Notes: generated by a model not told the origin, from the letters alone. DNA of 64,000 bases from Streptomyces antimycoticus (GCF_005405925.1 NZ_BJHV01000001.1:8432001-8496000), one strand, 5' to 3'. Counted from the stretch's first letter, positions 46,996 to 58,032 are shown. Numbers and translations: made by a program.

Positions 46996-47928
46996 ATGAG
47001 GCTCGTCTTCGCCGGTACCCCCGAGGTCGCCCTGCCCGCTCTGGACGCGCTGATCGCGTCGGAGAAGCACGAGGTGGTGGCCGTGGTGACGCGTCCCGAC
47101 GCGCCCGCCGGGCGCGGTCGCCGGATGGTGGCCAGCCCGGTCGCCGAGCGGGCCGAGGAGGCGGGTATCGAGGTGCTCAAGCCCGCCAAGCCGCGCGATC
47201 CGGAGTTCCTCGCCCGGCTCGGCGAGATCGCACCCGACTGCTGCCCGGTGGTGGCCTACGGCGCGCTGCTGCCCAAGGCCGCGCTGGAGATCCCGGCGCA
47301 CGGCTGGGTCAATCTGCACTTCTCGCTGCTCCCCGCGTGGCGGGGCGCGGCTCCCGTGCAGCACTCCGTGCTCGCGGGCGACGAGATGACCGGCGCCTCG
47401 ACCTTCCAGATCGAGGAAGGGCTGGACTCCGGGCCGGTGTTCGGGGTGGTGACGGAGGAGGTGCGGGCCACCGACACCAGCGGCGATCTGCTGACCCGGC
47501 TCGCGTTCGCCGGTGCGGGGCTGCTCGAGGCGACGATGGACGGCATCGAGAACGGCACCCTGCTCCCGGTGCCGCAGCCGGCCGAGGGCATCTCGCTCGC
47601 CCCGAAGATCACCGTCGAGGACGCGGAGATCGACTGGACGGCGCCCGCGCTGCGCGTCGACCGGCTGGTGCGGGCGTGCACCCCCGCCCCCGGTGCGTGG
47701 ACCACCTTCCGTGAGGAGCGGCTGAAGGTCGTCTCGGCGCGACCGGTGGCGGACCGTACGGATCTGGAGCCCGGGCGGCTGGCCGCGACGAAGAAGGCCG
47801 TGTACGTGGGCACCGGCAGCCATGCCGTGGAGCTGACCTGGGTGCGGCCGCAGGGCAAGAAGCCGATGCTCGCGGCGGATTGGGCGCGCGGGGTGCGGAT
47901 CGCGGAGGGCGAGCGGCTGGGAGCCTGA
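46996..47928 (+). CDS. fmt: Methionyl-tRNA formyltransferase
   Basis: A 310-residue enzyme that formylates initiator Met-tRNA with 10-formyl-THF. The N-terminal Rossmann-type domain starts [20 protein letters not shown], the signature [17 protein letters not shown] contains the catalytic Asn/His region, and the C-terminal OB-fold domain binds tRNA. Start is ATG 46996. In Streptomyces fmt usually lies beside rsmB; here about 2.3 kb holding an ABC exporter separates them. Confidence 0.95.
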   Translation: MRLVFAGTPEVALPALDALIASEKHEVVAVVTRPDAPAGRGRRMVASPVAERAEEAGIEVLKPAKPRDPEFLARLGEIAPDCCPVVAYGALLPKAALEIPAHGWVNLHFSLLPAWRGAAPVQHSVLAGDEMTGASTFQIEEGLDSGPVFGVVTEEVRATDTSGDLLTRLAFAGAGLLEATMDGIENGTLLPVPQPAEGISLAPKITVEDAEIDWTAPALRVDRLVRACTPAPGAWTTFREERLKVVSARPVADRTDLEPGRLAATKKAVYVGTGSHAVELTWVRPQGKKPMLAADWARGVRIAEGERLGA

Positions 47929-48002
47929 GCGGCGCCATGGGGCTGAAGCCGCTCCAGCGGTACACGCCACGGGGCCGAGGCCGAGCCAGCGGCACGGCGA
48001 TC

Positions 48003-48102
48003 CTGAGCGGGCCCCCAGGGCAGAAGCCCGAGCGGGTCCACGGGGGCTGGCACCTGAGCGGGCCCCAGGGCAGAAGCCCGAGCGGGTCCACGGGGCTGGC
48101 AC
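48003..48102. repeat. Tandem duplication (51 + 49 bp) after fmt
   Basis: Two adjacent copies (48003-48053 and 48054-48102) of a unit beginning CTGAGCGGGCCCC and ending GGGGCTGGCAC. They differ only by one base in each of two homopolymers (C5/C4 and G5/G4). Confidence 0.88.
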
Positions 48103-48158
48103 CTGCGCAGGTCCACAGAGCTGAAAGGCGGCCATCGGGCGCGCCGGGGCGGCGGATG

Positions 48159-48189
48159 TTGACTTCAACCTATGTTGAAGTCCTACGTT
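48159..48189 (+). promoter_or_regulatory. MerR-type promoter/operator for the ABC exporter
   Basis: A -35 TTGACT (48159-48164) and a -10 TACGTT (48184-48189) are separated by 19 bp, the over-long spacing typical of MerR-activated promoters. The spacer contains a perfect dyad GACTTCAAC-CTAT-GTTGAAGTC (48161-48182). A MerR-family activator would bind and untwist this site. The exporter start is about 25 bp downstream, so the leader is very short. Confidence 0.75.
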
Positions 48190-48214
48190 CCTCACGAGAC
48201 CTCGGAGGTACGTG

Positions 48215-50233
48215 ATGGACATCGAAGTGACCGCCTGGCATTCCCTGTATCAGGCGTCCAATGCCAGCGACGACCGGCGGCCCTTCTCCCGCGAGACACT
48301 GCGCCGCATCGGCGCCTTTGCCCGTCCGCACCGCCGTCAGCTGCAGCTGTTCCTGGTACTGAGCACGGTCACGGCGGTGCTCGCGGTGGCGACGCCGCTG
48401 TTGGCCGGCCGGGTGGTGGACGCGATCGTCCACCATTCGGGACAGGACACGGTGCTCGGGCTGGCCGGGCTCATCGCCGCGATCGCCGTGGCGGAGGCGG
48501 CCATCGGGCTGCTGACCCGCTGGCTGTCGGCGAATATCGGCGAGGGGCTGATCCTCGACCTGCGCACCTCCGTCTTCGACCACGTCCAGCGGATGCCGGT
48601 GGCGTTCTTCACCCGGACCCGCACCGGTGCGCTGGTCAGCCGGCTCAACAACGACGTCATCGGCGCGCAGCGGGCGTTCAGCGACACCCTCTCCGGCGTG
48701 GTCGGCAATATGGTGACGCTGCTGCTCACCCTGGTCGTCATGATCGGGATCTCGTGGCAGATCACCCTGCTGACGCTGGTACTCCTGCCCCTCTTCCTGC
48801 TGCCCGCGCGCCGGGTGGGCGGACGGCTGGCGAAGCTGCGCCGCGAGGCGGCCGCGCACAATGCCGCCATGAGCACCCAGATGACCGAGCGCTTCTCCGC
48901 GCCCGGGGCCACCCTGGTCAAGCTCTTCGGCCGGCCCGCCGACGAGTCGGCCGAGTTCGCCGCGCGGACCCGGCGGGTGCGGGACATCGGGGTGCGGACC
49001 GCGATGGTCCAGGTCTCCTTCGTGACCGCCCTGACCCTCGTCTCCGCCCTGGCCCTCGCCCTGGTCTACGGCCTCGGCGGCTGGTTCGCGCTGCACGGGC
49101 GGCTCGACCCCGGCGCCGTCGTCGCGCTCGCGCTGCTCCTCACCCGGCTGTATGCGCCGCTGACCGCGCTGGCCGGGGCGCGGGTCGAGGTGATGAGCGC
49201 GCTCGTCAGCTTCGAGCGGGTCTTCGAGGTGCTCGACCTCGAGCCGCTGATCAAGGAGAAGCCGGACGCCCGGGAGGTGCCCGACGGGCCCGTGTCCGTC
49301 GAGTTCGACCGCGTCGACTTCGGCTACCCGGCCGCGGACAAGGTCTCCCTCGCCTCCCTGGAGGAGGTCGCCACCCTGGACACCCGCGGTGGCGTCGAGG
49401 TCCTGCACCAGCTCTCCTTCCGCGCCGAACCGGGCCAGATGGTCGCGCTGGTGGGGTCCTCCGGCGCCGGGAAGTCGACCATCGCGCAGCTCCTGCCCAG
49501 GCTTTACGACGCCGATGGCGGCGCCGTGCGGCTCTCCGGGGTGGACGTCCGCGATCTGACCGCCGATTCCATCCGCGCCACCCTCGGCATGGTCACGCAG
49601 GACGGCCATCTCTTCCATGACTCGATCCGCGCCAATCTGCTGCTGGCCCGGCCGGAGGCCACCGACGAGGAGCTGTGGGAGGTGCTGCGCCGGGCCCGGC
49701 TGGAGGGGCTGATCGCGTCCCTGCCGGACGGCCTTGAGACCGTCGTGGGCGAGCGCGGCTACCGGCTCTCCGGCGGTGAGCGCCAGCGGCTGACCATCGC
49801 CCGGCTGCTGCTGGCCCGGCCCCGGGTGGTGATCCTCGACGAGGCCACCGCGCATCTGGACTCCACCTCGGAGGCGGATGTGCAGGAGGCGCTCGGCGAG
49901 GCGCTGGAGGGACGCACCGCGGTGGTGATCGCCCACCGGCTGTCCACAGTCCGGGCGGCGGATCTCATTCTCGTCGTCGAGGACGGCCGGATCGTGGAGC
50001 GCGGTACGCACACCGCGCTGCTGGCCGCCGGAGGCCGCTACGAGGAGCTGTACCGCACCCAGTTCGAGCAGCCGGACGCGACGGGCGACGGATGCGCCGT
50101 GGACGGAGCGAGCGCGACCGGCATGGCCGCGAAGGTGGCGGCCGTGGACGGAGCGAGCGCAACCGGCATGGCCGGGGTGGACGGAGCGACCCTGGACGGC
50201 GGCCCCACGGCCGCCGGGGCCCCGGCGACGTAG
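48215..50233 (+). CDS. ABC transporter, fused permease and ATPase (exporter half-transporter)
   Basis: A 672-residue type I ABC exporter half that would dimerise. Residues 40-340 form the six-helix membrane domain; the ATPase domain has Walker A VGSSGAGKST, signature LSGGERQRLTIAR, Walker B VVILDEATAHLD and the switch His in VIAHRLST. The C-terminal tail after about residue 620 is a low-complexity repeat (DGASATGMA twice, then DGATLDGG). Start is ATG 48215, spaced correctly from GGAGG; GTG 48212 also fits. It is placed behind a MerR-type promoter, so inducible drug or metabolite efflux is likely. It interrupts the usual fmt-rsmB pair. Confidence 0.92.
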   Translation: MDIEVTAWHSLYQASNASDDRRPFSRETLRRIGAFARPHRRQLQLFLVLSTVTAVLAVATPLLAGRVVDAIVHHSGQDTVLGLAGLIAAIAVAEAAIGLLTRWLSANIGEGLILDLRTSVFDHVQRMPVAFFTRTRTGALVSRLNNDVIGAQRAFSDTLSGVVGNMVTLLLTLVVMIGISWQITLLTLVLLPLFLLPARRVGGRLAKLRREAAAHNAAMSTQMTERFSAPGATLVKLFGRPADESAEFAARTRRVRDIGVRTAMVQVSFVTALTLVSALALALVYGLGGWFALHGRLDPGAVVALALLLTRLYAPLTALAGARVEVMSALVSFERVFEVLDLEPLIKEKPDAREVPDGPVSVEFDRVDFGYPAADKVSLASLEEVATLDTRGGVEVLHQLSFRAEPGQMVALVGSSGAGKSTIAQLLPRLYDADGGAVRLSGVDVRDLTADSIRATLGMVTQDGHLFHDSIRANLLLARPEATDEELWEVLRRARLEGLIASLPDGLETVVGERGYRLSGGERQRLTIARLLLARPRVVILDEATAHLDSTSEADVQEALGEALEGRTAVVIAHRLSTVRAADLILVVEDGRIVERGTHTALLAAGGRYEELYRTQFEQPDATGDGCAVDGASATGMAAKVAAVDGASATGMAGVDGATLDGGPTAAGAPAT

Positions 50234-50277
50234 GCTGGTCCCTTCAAGCCCGATCCGTCCCCCGGAGCACATTTCCC

Positions 50278-51747
50278 GTGACCGACCAGCCCCGTCGTCG
50301 CCGTCCCCACGCCCCGAACCGGCCAGGCAAGCCGTACCGCCGCCCGCAGAAGGACCCCGTGCGGATCCTCGCCTTCGAGGCGCTGCGGGCGGTCGACGAA
50401 CGGGACGCGTACGCCAACCTCGTTCTCCCGCCCCTGCTGCGCAAGGCGCGGGAGAGCGCGGAGGCCGGCGGGCCGCGGTTCGACGCCCGGGACGCGGCGC
50501 TCGCCACCGAGCTGGTCTACGGCACCCTGCGCCATCAGGGCACCTACGACGCGATCATCGCCGAATGCGTGGACCGCCCGCTGCGCGAGGTGGATCCGCC
50601 CGTGCTCGACGTGCTGAACCTCGGCGCCCATCAGCTGCTGGGGACCCGTATCCCCACCCACGCCGCCGTCTCGGCGAGCGTCGAGCTGGCCCGGGTGGTG
50701 CTCGGCGACGGACGGGCCAAGTTCGTGAACGCCGTGCTGCGCAGGATCGCCGCCCATGACCTCGACGGCTGGCTGGAGCGGGTCGCCCCGCCCTACGACG
50801 AGGACCCCGAGGAGCATCTGGGCGTCCGCCACTCGCATCCGCGCTGGGTCGTCTCCGCCCTGTGGGACGCGCTCGGCGGCGGCAGCTCCGGGATCGAGGA
50901 GCTGCTGGCCGCGGACAACGAACGGCCCGAGGTCACCCTCGTCGCCCGGCCCGGCCGGTCCACGGCCGGGGAGCTGCTGGACGCGGTCGGCGAGGGGTCC
51001 GCGGTGCCGGGCCGCTGGTCCCCGTACGCGGTGAAGCTCACCGAGGGCGGCGAGCCCGGGGCGCTGGAGGCGGTGCGCGAGGGGCGCGCCGGGGTGCAGG
51101 ACGAGGGCAGCCAACTCGTGGCCCTCGCACTGGCGAACGCGCCGCTGGAGGGGGAGGACCGGCGCTGGCTGGACGGCTGCGCGGGCCCCGGCGGCAAGGC
51201 CGCGCTGCTCGCCGCGCTCGCCGCGGAGCGCGGCGCCGCGCTGCTGGCCGCGGAGAAGCAGCCGCACCGGGCCCGGCTGGTGGCCAGGGCCCTGGCCGGC
51301 AACCCCGGCCCGTACCAGGTGATCGCCGCGGACGGCACCCGCCCGCCGTGGCGGCCGGGCGCCTTCGACCGGGTGCTGGTGGATGTGCCGTGCACCGGGC
51401 TCGGCGCGCTGCGCCGCCGCCCCGAGGCGCGCTGGCGGCGCCGCCCCGAGGACCTCGACGGCTTCGCCCCGCTGCAGCGCGGGCTGCTGCGGGAGGCCCT
51501 GGCCTCAGCGCGGATCGGCGGCGTGGTCGGCTATGCGACCTGCTCCCCGCATCCGGCCGAGACCAGGGCGGTGGTCGAGGACGTCCTCAAGGGGCGTGGC
51601 GGCCCGGCCGTCGCCGCGGAGTGGATCGACGCCCGTCCGCTGCTGCCCGGGGTGCCCGAGCTGGGTGATGGCCCGGACATCCAGCTGTGGCCGCACCGGC
51701 ACGGTACGGACGCCATGTATCTGGCCCTGCTGCGCCGCACCGGCTGA
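50278..51747 (+). CDS. rsmB: 16S rRNA (cytosine-967-C5)-methyltransferase RsmB
   Basis: A 489-residue enzyme with an N-terminal NusB-like RNA-binding domain (DPVRILAFEALRAVDERDAY) and a C-terminal SAM methyltransferase domain. SAM-binding GCAGPGGKAALLAAL and the two catalytic Cys motifs VDVPCTGLGALRRRPEARWR and YATCSPHPAET are intact. Start is GTG 50278, where homology starts. Its last codons and stop lie inside a 28-bp tandem triplication. Confidence 0.94.
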   Translation: MTDQPRRRRPHAPNRPGKPYRRPQKDPVRILAFEALRAVDERDAYANLVLPPLLRKARESAEAGGPRFDARDAALATELVYGTLRHQGTYDAIIAECVDRPLREVDPPVLDVLNLGAHQLLGTRIPTHAAVSASVELARVVLGDGRAKFVNAVLRRIAAHDLDGWLERVAPPYDEDPEEHLGVRHSHPRWVVSALWDALGGGSSGIEELLAADNERPEVTLVARPGRSTAGELLDAVGEGSAVPGRWSPYAVKLTEGGEPGALEAVREGRAGVQDEGSQLVALALANAPLEGEDRRWLDGCAGPGGKAALLAALAAERGAALLAAEKQPHRARLVARALAGNPGPYQVIAADGTRPPWRPGAFDRVLVDVPCTGLGALRRRPEARWRRRPEDLDGFAPLQRGLLREALASARIGGVVGYATCSPHPAETRAVVEDVLKGRGGPAVAAEWIDARPLLPGVPELGDGPDIQLWPHRHGTDAMYLALLRRTG

Positions 51748-51815
51748 CCGCGCCCGTTCGCGCCGCACCGGCTGACCGCGCCCGTTCGCGCCGCACCGGC
51801 TGACCGCGCCCGTTC
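51732..51815. repeat. Three perfect 28-bp tandem copies over the rsmB stop codon
   Basis: Copies at 51732-51759, 51760-51787 and 51788-51815 are identical and begin GCGCCGCACCGGCTGACCGC. The first includes the final rsmB codons and TGA. The extra copies are untranslated by rsmB. Confidence 0.95.
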
Positions 51816-51875
51816 TTCTCGCGGGTTCCCGAGTGTGCGGCTCCAAGGCATCGCACGGCCGCGGCGAGCGGGGCG

Positions 51876-52820
51876 TCAGTCCTTCGGCACCGCCGGAAGC
51901 GCTTCCTGCGGCCGGTCGGTCGGGGCGTAGACGGTGGCCGCGTGGGCGGCCGGGTTGAGGTCCTTGTGCACCGCGCGCGCCACCGCCTCGATGGTGGCCA
52001 CACCCGCCTTCATGGTGCGGTTGTCCTGGGTGAGCACGGTGAGGGTGTAGTCGTGGCCGCCGCCGGTGAAGGCGCCGATGCTGTGCACCCGCCAGCCGTG
52101 CGTGGACCGCTCCAGCCAGCCGTTCTTCACCTGGATCCGCACCCCGCCCGGGGCACCGGCCGGGGTGCCCCAGCGCTGTTCGCGGATGACCTTGCCCATC
52201 AGCGAGAGGATGTAGCGGCGGGAGGCGTCGCTCAGCACCGTGTTCGGGTGGGTGATCAGGTCCAGGAGCCGCTCCTGGTCGTTCGCGGTGATCCGGGTGA
52301 GGCCCCAGTAGCCGTTCTTGCCGGGCACGGTGGCGTCCATGCCCGCCGCCCGCAGGAACGCCTTGACCCGGGAGGCCTTGAGCTTCTTCCACAGCTTGCT
52401 GGTCGAGGCGTTGTCCGACTTGGTGATCATGGCCTTGGCGAGGGTCTTCTCGCCCTTGGTCAGCGGCCGGTGGTGGCGCTGCGCGTCCCACAGCAGCGTC
52501 CCCAGGACCGTCGCCTTCACCACGCTCGCGGAGTCGAACCGCTGGTTCGCGCGCAGGGTGCAGCGGGTGTGGGTGGCGTGGTCGCGGAGGCTGATCGCGA
52601 TGCTGCCGGACCGGCCGCGCAGCGCCTTGGCGATGTCCTTGGACAGCTTGCCGGCCAGCCCGGACTGGTGCGAGACGCAGACCGGCCGCGGAGCCGCGGC
52701 CGCGGCGGAGGCGAGTCCGGCTCCGGCCCCGGCTCCGGCGACCGGCGATACGACGACGGCCGCCGTGAGCGCCGCGCACACCGCGGCGCGGGGACGCCGG
52801 GGTATTCGGTCTCTCGTCAT
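51876..52820 (-). CDS. Secreted serine hydrolase, class A beta-lactamase-like
   Basis: A 314-residue exported protein: signal peptide at about 1-43 (Arg-rich start, AAVCAALTAAVVVSPVAG, Ala-rich cleavage region), then a beta-lactamase/penicillin-binding fold. The catalytic triad motifs are S99-V-V-K102, S135-D136-N137 and a KTG equivalent KNG (VKNGWLE). The KNG variant, and a very basic domain, suggest a cell-wall peptidase or non-lactamase hydrolase rather than a true beta-lactamase. It converges on rsmB. Start is ATG 52820. Confidence 0.85.
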   Translation of the reverse strand: MTRDRIPRRPRAAVCAALTAAVVVSPVAGAGAGAGLASAAAAAPRPVCVSHQSGLAGKLSKDIAKALRGRSGSIAISLRDHATHTRCTLRANQRFDSASVVKATVLGTLLWDAQRHHRPLTKGEKTLAKAMITKSDNASTSKLWKKLKASRVKAFLRAAGMDATVPGKNGYWGLTRITANDQERLLDLITHPNTVLSDASRRYILSLMGKVIREQRWGTPAGAPGGVRIQVKNGWLERSTHGWRVHSIGAFTGGGHDYTLTVLTQDNRTMKAGVATIEAVARAVHKDLNPAAHAATVYAPTDRPQEALPAVPKD

Positions 52821-52992
52821 GGTGGGTTGCCTGTGTGCACGTGAGGTCTAGGGGTTTCATTCGACTTCTTCATGGTCCTGGCTCCGGCGCCGTGCGTCGA
52901 TCGGAGCGGATATCCGAGTGATCACGGCGGTGCGGGCCGTCGTGATGATCCCGGCTCCATGGAGCGGTGCGGACCGTGGGAGGCTTGGTGGC

Positions 52993-53667
52993 ATGGCCTT
53001 GCAGATCAACCCCAGCATCCTGTCCGCAGACTTCTCCCGCCTCGCGGATGAGGCGAAGGCGGTCGAGGGCGCCGACTGGCTCCACGTCGACGTCATGGAC
53101 AACCACTTCGTCCCCAACCTCACCCTCGGGGTTCCGGTGGTCGAGTCGCTGGGCAAGGCCACGGAAACCCCGCTGGACTGCCATCTCATGATCGACGACC
53201 CGGACCGCTGGGCGCCGCAGTACATCGAGGCGGGCGCCGGTTCGGTCACCTTCCATGTGGAGGCCGCGGCCGCGCCGGTGCGGCTGGCGCGCGAGATCCG
53301 GGCCAAGGGCGCACGGGCCTCGATGGCGCTCAAGCCGGCCACGCCCATCGAGCCGTACGAGGATCTGCTGCCCGAGCTGGACATGCTGCTGGTGATGACC
53401 GTGGAACCGGGCTTCGGCGGCCAGGCGTTCCTGGACATCATGCTGCCGAAGATCCGCCGCACTCGGCAGCTGATCGACAAGCATGGGCTTCAGATGTGGC
53501 TCCAGGTGGACGGCGGGGTCTCGGCCGCCACCATCGAGCGGTGCGCCGAGGCGGGCGCCGATGTGTTCGTGGCGGGCTCGGCCGTCTATGGTGCCGACGA
53601 CCCGGCCAAGGCCGTACAGGCACTGCGTCAGCTCGCCGAGAAGGCAACCGGCACCCCCGGAACATGA
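52993..53667 (+). CDS. rpe: Ribulose-phosphate 3-epimerase
   Basis: A 224-residue TIM-barrel enzyme that interconverts ribulose 5-phosphate and xylulose 5-phosphate in the pentose phosphate pathway. It shows [16 protein letters not shown], the metal-binding [38 protein letters not shown] and [11 protein letters not shown]. Start is ATG 52993. The rsmB-rpe neighbourhood is conserved, apart from the serine hydrolase gene between them. Confidence 0.96.
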   Translation: MALQINPSILSADFSRLADEAKAVEGADWLHVDVMDNHFVPNLTLGVPVVESLGKATETPLDCHLMIDDPDRWAPQYIEAGAGSVTFHVEAAAAPVRLAREIRAKGARASMALKPATPIEPYEDLLPELDMLLVMTVEPGFGGQAFLDIMLPKIRRTRQLIDKHGLQMWLQVDGGVSAATIERCAEAGADVFVAGSAVYGADDPAKAVQALRQLAEKATGTPGT

Positions 53668-53775
53668 GGCGACGTAGCCACCGGTCGGTGAACTCAAGGG
53701 TGAAGGGCGAACCAACTCCGCCGTTTCTGACAGGATGAACGGTGAGTCCGGACAGTGAATAGTGAGGAGACCGCG

Positions 53776-54792
53776 GTGTCGACGGGCCGTTCAGCCACGC
53801 GGATGGGACCCGCCGAACTGGTGCAGGCGGCGGCCATGGCGCGCCGCTTCTACCTCGAGGGCAAGTCCAAGATCCAGATCGCCGAGGAGTTCGGCGTCAG
53901 CCGCTTCAAGGTCGCGCGGGTGCTGGAGACGGCGCTGGAGCGCGATCTGGTGCGCATCGAAATCCGGGTTCCCGCCGAGCTCGACGCGGAGCGCTCCGAC
54001 GCCCTGCGCGCCCGCTACGGGCTGCGCCACGCGGTGGTCGTGGAGTCGCCGGCCGACGCCGAGGCGGACACCCCGGACCCGGAGAACCTCGGCGAGGTCG
54101 CCGCGGACCTGCTGGGTGAGCTGGTGACCGAGGGGGATGTGCTGGGGCTGGCCTGGGGGCGGTCCACGATCCACATGGCGGCCGCGCTGCACCGGCTGCC
54201 CCCGTGCACCGTCGTCCAGCTCACCGGCGTGTACGACGCGGGCACGGCCGAGCGCGGCTCGGTCGAGGCGGTGCGCCGTGCCGCCGCCGTCTCGGGCGGT
54301 GAGGCGCACCCCATCTACGCGCCGATGCTGCTGCCGGACACGGCCACCGCGGACGCCCTGCGCGGCCAGACCGGTATCGCCCGCGCCTTCGAGTACTTCG
54401 ACAAGGTCACCGTGGCCTGCGTCTCCATCGGCTCCTGGGAGGCCGGGATCTCCACGGTCTACGACATGCTGACGGAGAAGGAGCGGGCCCACTACGAGAG
54501 CCTGGGCGCCGCCGCCGAGATGTCGGCCCATCTCTTCGACGCCGAGGGCCGCCGTATCGGTCGCGACCTGGGCGAGCGCTGCATCACCGTGGAGGCCGAC
54601 CGGCTGCGCCGGATCCCCGAGGTGGTGGCCATCGCGGGCGGCCGCCGCAAGGCCGAGGCGATCGGGGCGGTGCTGAGGTCCGGCCTGGTCACCAGCCTGG
54701 TGACGGACACCGCCGCCGCGGACTATCTGCTCGCCGAAACCACCCCCGCCGCCCACCCCGCGCTGGACCGCGCCGACCCGGACGGGCCGTAG
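53776..54792 (+). CDS. Sugar-binding transcriptional regulator, SorC/DeoR type
   Basis: A 338-residue regulator with an N-terminal HTH (YLEGKSKIQIAEEFGVSRFK) and a SorC-type sugar-phosphate-binding domain (LGLAWGRSTIHMAAALHRLP; VAIAGGRRKAEAIGAVLRSG). Such proteins respond to phosphorylated sugars; its location next to rpe suggests a pentose or central-carbon effector. Start is GTG 53776, preceded by GAGGAG at 7-bp spacing; GTG 53755 is possible but has a weak ribosome site. Confidence 0.88.
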   Translation: MSTGRSATRMGPAELVQAAAMARRFYLEGKSKIQIAEEFGVSRFKVARVLETALERDLVRIEIRVPAELDAERSDALRARYGLRHAVVVESPADAEADTPDPENLGEVAADLLGELVTEGDVLGLAWGRSTIHMAAALHRLPPCTVVQLTGVYDAGTAERGSVEAVRRAAAVSGGEAHPIYAPMLLPDTATADALRGQTGIARAFEYFDKVTVACVSIGSWEAGISTVYDMLTEKERAHYESLGAAAEMSAHLFDAEGRRIGRDLGERCITVEADRLRRIPEVVAIAGGRRKAEAIGAVLRSGLVTSLVTDTAAADYLLAETTPAAHPALDRADPDGP

Positions 54793-54912
54793 GCCCCCGG
54801 GGCGCCGCGCAAGCCTCCGGGGCGCGCTCCGGACCGACTCCGGCTGGTGGGGCTCGGCCGCGGCGTCGGCCGAGCCCGGCCGGACGTGGGGTTGCGGCAG
54901 GGGCCCGATGCC

Positions 54913-55032
54913 TCACGGGTCGGCTCTTGGGGCGCTGAGCATCGCCGATTCGATGATCGCCTGCAGTTCTTCGGTGGTGGCGCCGTCGCGGGCTTGGACG
55001 GCCAGCCCGTGAAGCACTGTGGTGTACAGGGA
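54913..55032 (-). pseudogene. C-terminal remnant of a TetR-family regulator
   Basis: The last about 40 codons read SLYTTVLHGLAVQARDGATT followed by EELQAIIESAM, a very typical C-terminus of TetR/AcrR regulators. Upstream of 55032 the similarity stops abruptly and the DNA-binding domain is absent. The break lies within 40 bp of where the enolase-superfamily remnant starts on the other strand. Confidence 0.7.
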
Positions 55033-55086
55033 CGGAGATCGCCACCACGGCCGGTGTGACCGGCAGGTACGCCGCTCGATCACGAT

Positions 55087-56046
55087 GTGGTCGCCCCATT
55101 GGCAGAGGGCATGGCGAGCGGATTGCTCGGCCTGAACCCGATGGCGAACGGCTACATCTGGGATGTGCTCCAGCGCACCAACCGGCACTCACGCCACGGA
55201 ACCCGCAAGATCGCAATGAGCGCCGTGGACAACGCGCTGTGGGATCTGCGTGGCCGCTTGATGGGCGTTCCCGTCTGGCAGCTACTCGGAGGGGCCGGTC
55301 GCTCGCAGATCCCGGCCTATGCCAGCACACACGGCACGTTTCATTCCGACGGCGAAGTCGAGCGCACGGCGGAGGAATTGCTCGACGAGGGCTACACCGC
55401 CCAGAAGTGGTTCTTCGGCGACGGGCCCGCGCAAGGCCCCGAAGGAATGGAACGCAATATCGCGCTGGTCGAACGTACCCGAGCGGTCGGCCATCGATCC
55501 GCCCTGATGTTCGATGCCTTTATGAGCTGGGACCTCCCCTATGCCAGGGCCTGGTGCGCCCGGGTGGAGCACCTCCGGCCGGATTGGCTGGAGGAGCCAT
55601 TCCCGGCGGCGGCGGTCCCGGCCTTCGCGCAGCTCCGTTCCTCGACCACCATTCCGTTGGCAGCCGGTGAGCACCTCTACGACCGGTACGATCTCCTGCC
55701 CTTCTTGCAAAAGGGGCTGCTGAGCGTGGTGCAAGTCGATCCGGAATGGTGTGGTGGCGTTACCGAGGCAGTACGAATGTGCGCTATGGCCGAGCCGTTC
55801 GGCGTTCAGGTGTTCCCGCATGGGCACGGTATTCACGCCGCGCTGCACGTCGTGGCGAGCCAGTCGCCACAGCTCTGTCCGTCTGTCGAGTACCTCTACC
55901 GCTTCACTCCCGAAAAGCACCACTTCGAAGTCGAGGCTCCCGCTCCGAAGGGCGGAGCGATCCCGCTGCCTACCCGCCCGGGATTCGGAATCGAAATCGA
56001 CGAAGATCGAGTGGAGACGAACAAGGAAGTCTTCGCGTTTTCCTGA
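55087..56046 (+). pseudogene. N-terminally truncated mandelate racemase/enolase-superfamily dehydratase
   Basis: The barrel domain of an acid-sugar dehydratase, closest in pattern to L-rhamnonate dehydratase. Seen are KIAMSAVDNALWDLRGRLMG, the metal-binding FDAFMSWD, WLEEPFP, LAAGEHLYD and the catalytic-type His in FPHGHGIHAALHVVASQSP. Similarity begins about 55070, just after an in-frame TGA, so roughly 90 N-terminal capping-domain residues are missing. The listed start is GTG 55087 with no good ribosome site. Third-position GC is visibly lower than in neighbouring genes, a sign of foreign origin. A functional enzyme is unlikely without the capping domain. Confidence 0.78.
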
Positions 56047-56246
56047 CCCGTCACGCGCGAACGCCTCCCGATGGGCTCGGTGAGCCGCACGGCGCTCCGC
56101 GCGGCTCCGTGTGGCCGCCATTACCGGCGGCGCGCCCCATGGTGATCGCTTGGCTACCGCTCCACCGTGCCTCCTTGTAGGATTACATGATCACGAGGGT
56201 TTGTTCGCTGTGCCTTCGTGGGAGTGACCTGTCACCCTCCGTGTGA

Positions 56247-57722
<1,476 letters not shown>

Positions 57723-57759
57723 CCCTCAGCGGTTCGATCCCGGGTGCTTGGGCTGACCG

Positions 57760-57965
57760 GCCGGGGGCGCCTCCCAGCGGTGGCTGGGGGCGAGCCGAAG
57801 GGGCGCGTCGCTGTCGAGAGGGAGAGCGCGCGCGGGGCCCTCGGGCTCGTATCGATGTGCGGCCGCGCCGCGTGGGCGACCGGGCACGGTCGACCGTCGG
57901 CAGGGGGCACCTCCCAGCGGTAGCCGGGGGAGACCAAGGCGCCCCGGAGGCGAACCGAGCCCTCA
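57760..57965. repeat. Dispersed hairpin-bearing repeat, copy B
   Basis: Second, nearly identical copy (206 bp) of the 45978-46180 element in the same orientation, again directly after a core gene (guaB1). The two boundary palindromes carry point changes (GGTG loop; GCCGGGGG arm). The surrounding 310-bp gap 57723-58032 has no other feature apart from short inverted GC motifs. Confidence 0.88.
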
Positions 57966-58032
57966 ACAGAGGGGGCCACAGCCCCACTCGGCTCGGGTGA
58001 GTGGGGCTGTGGCGGTGTGTCGTGGTGGGGTC

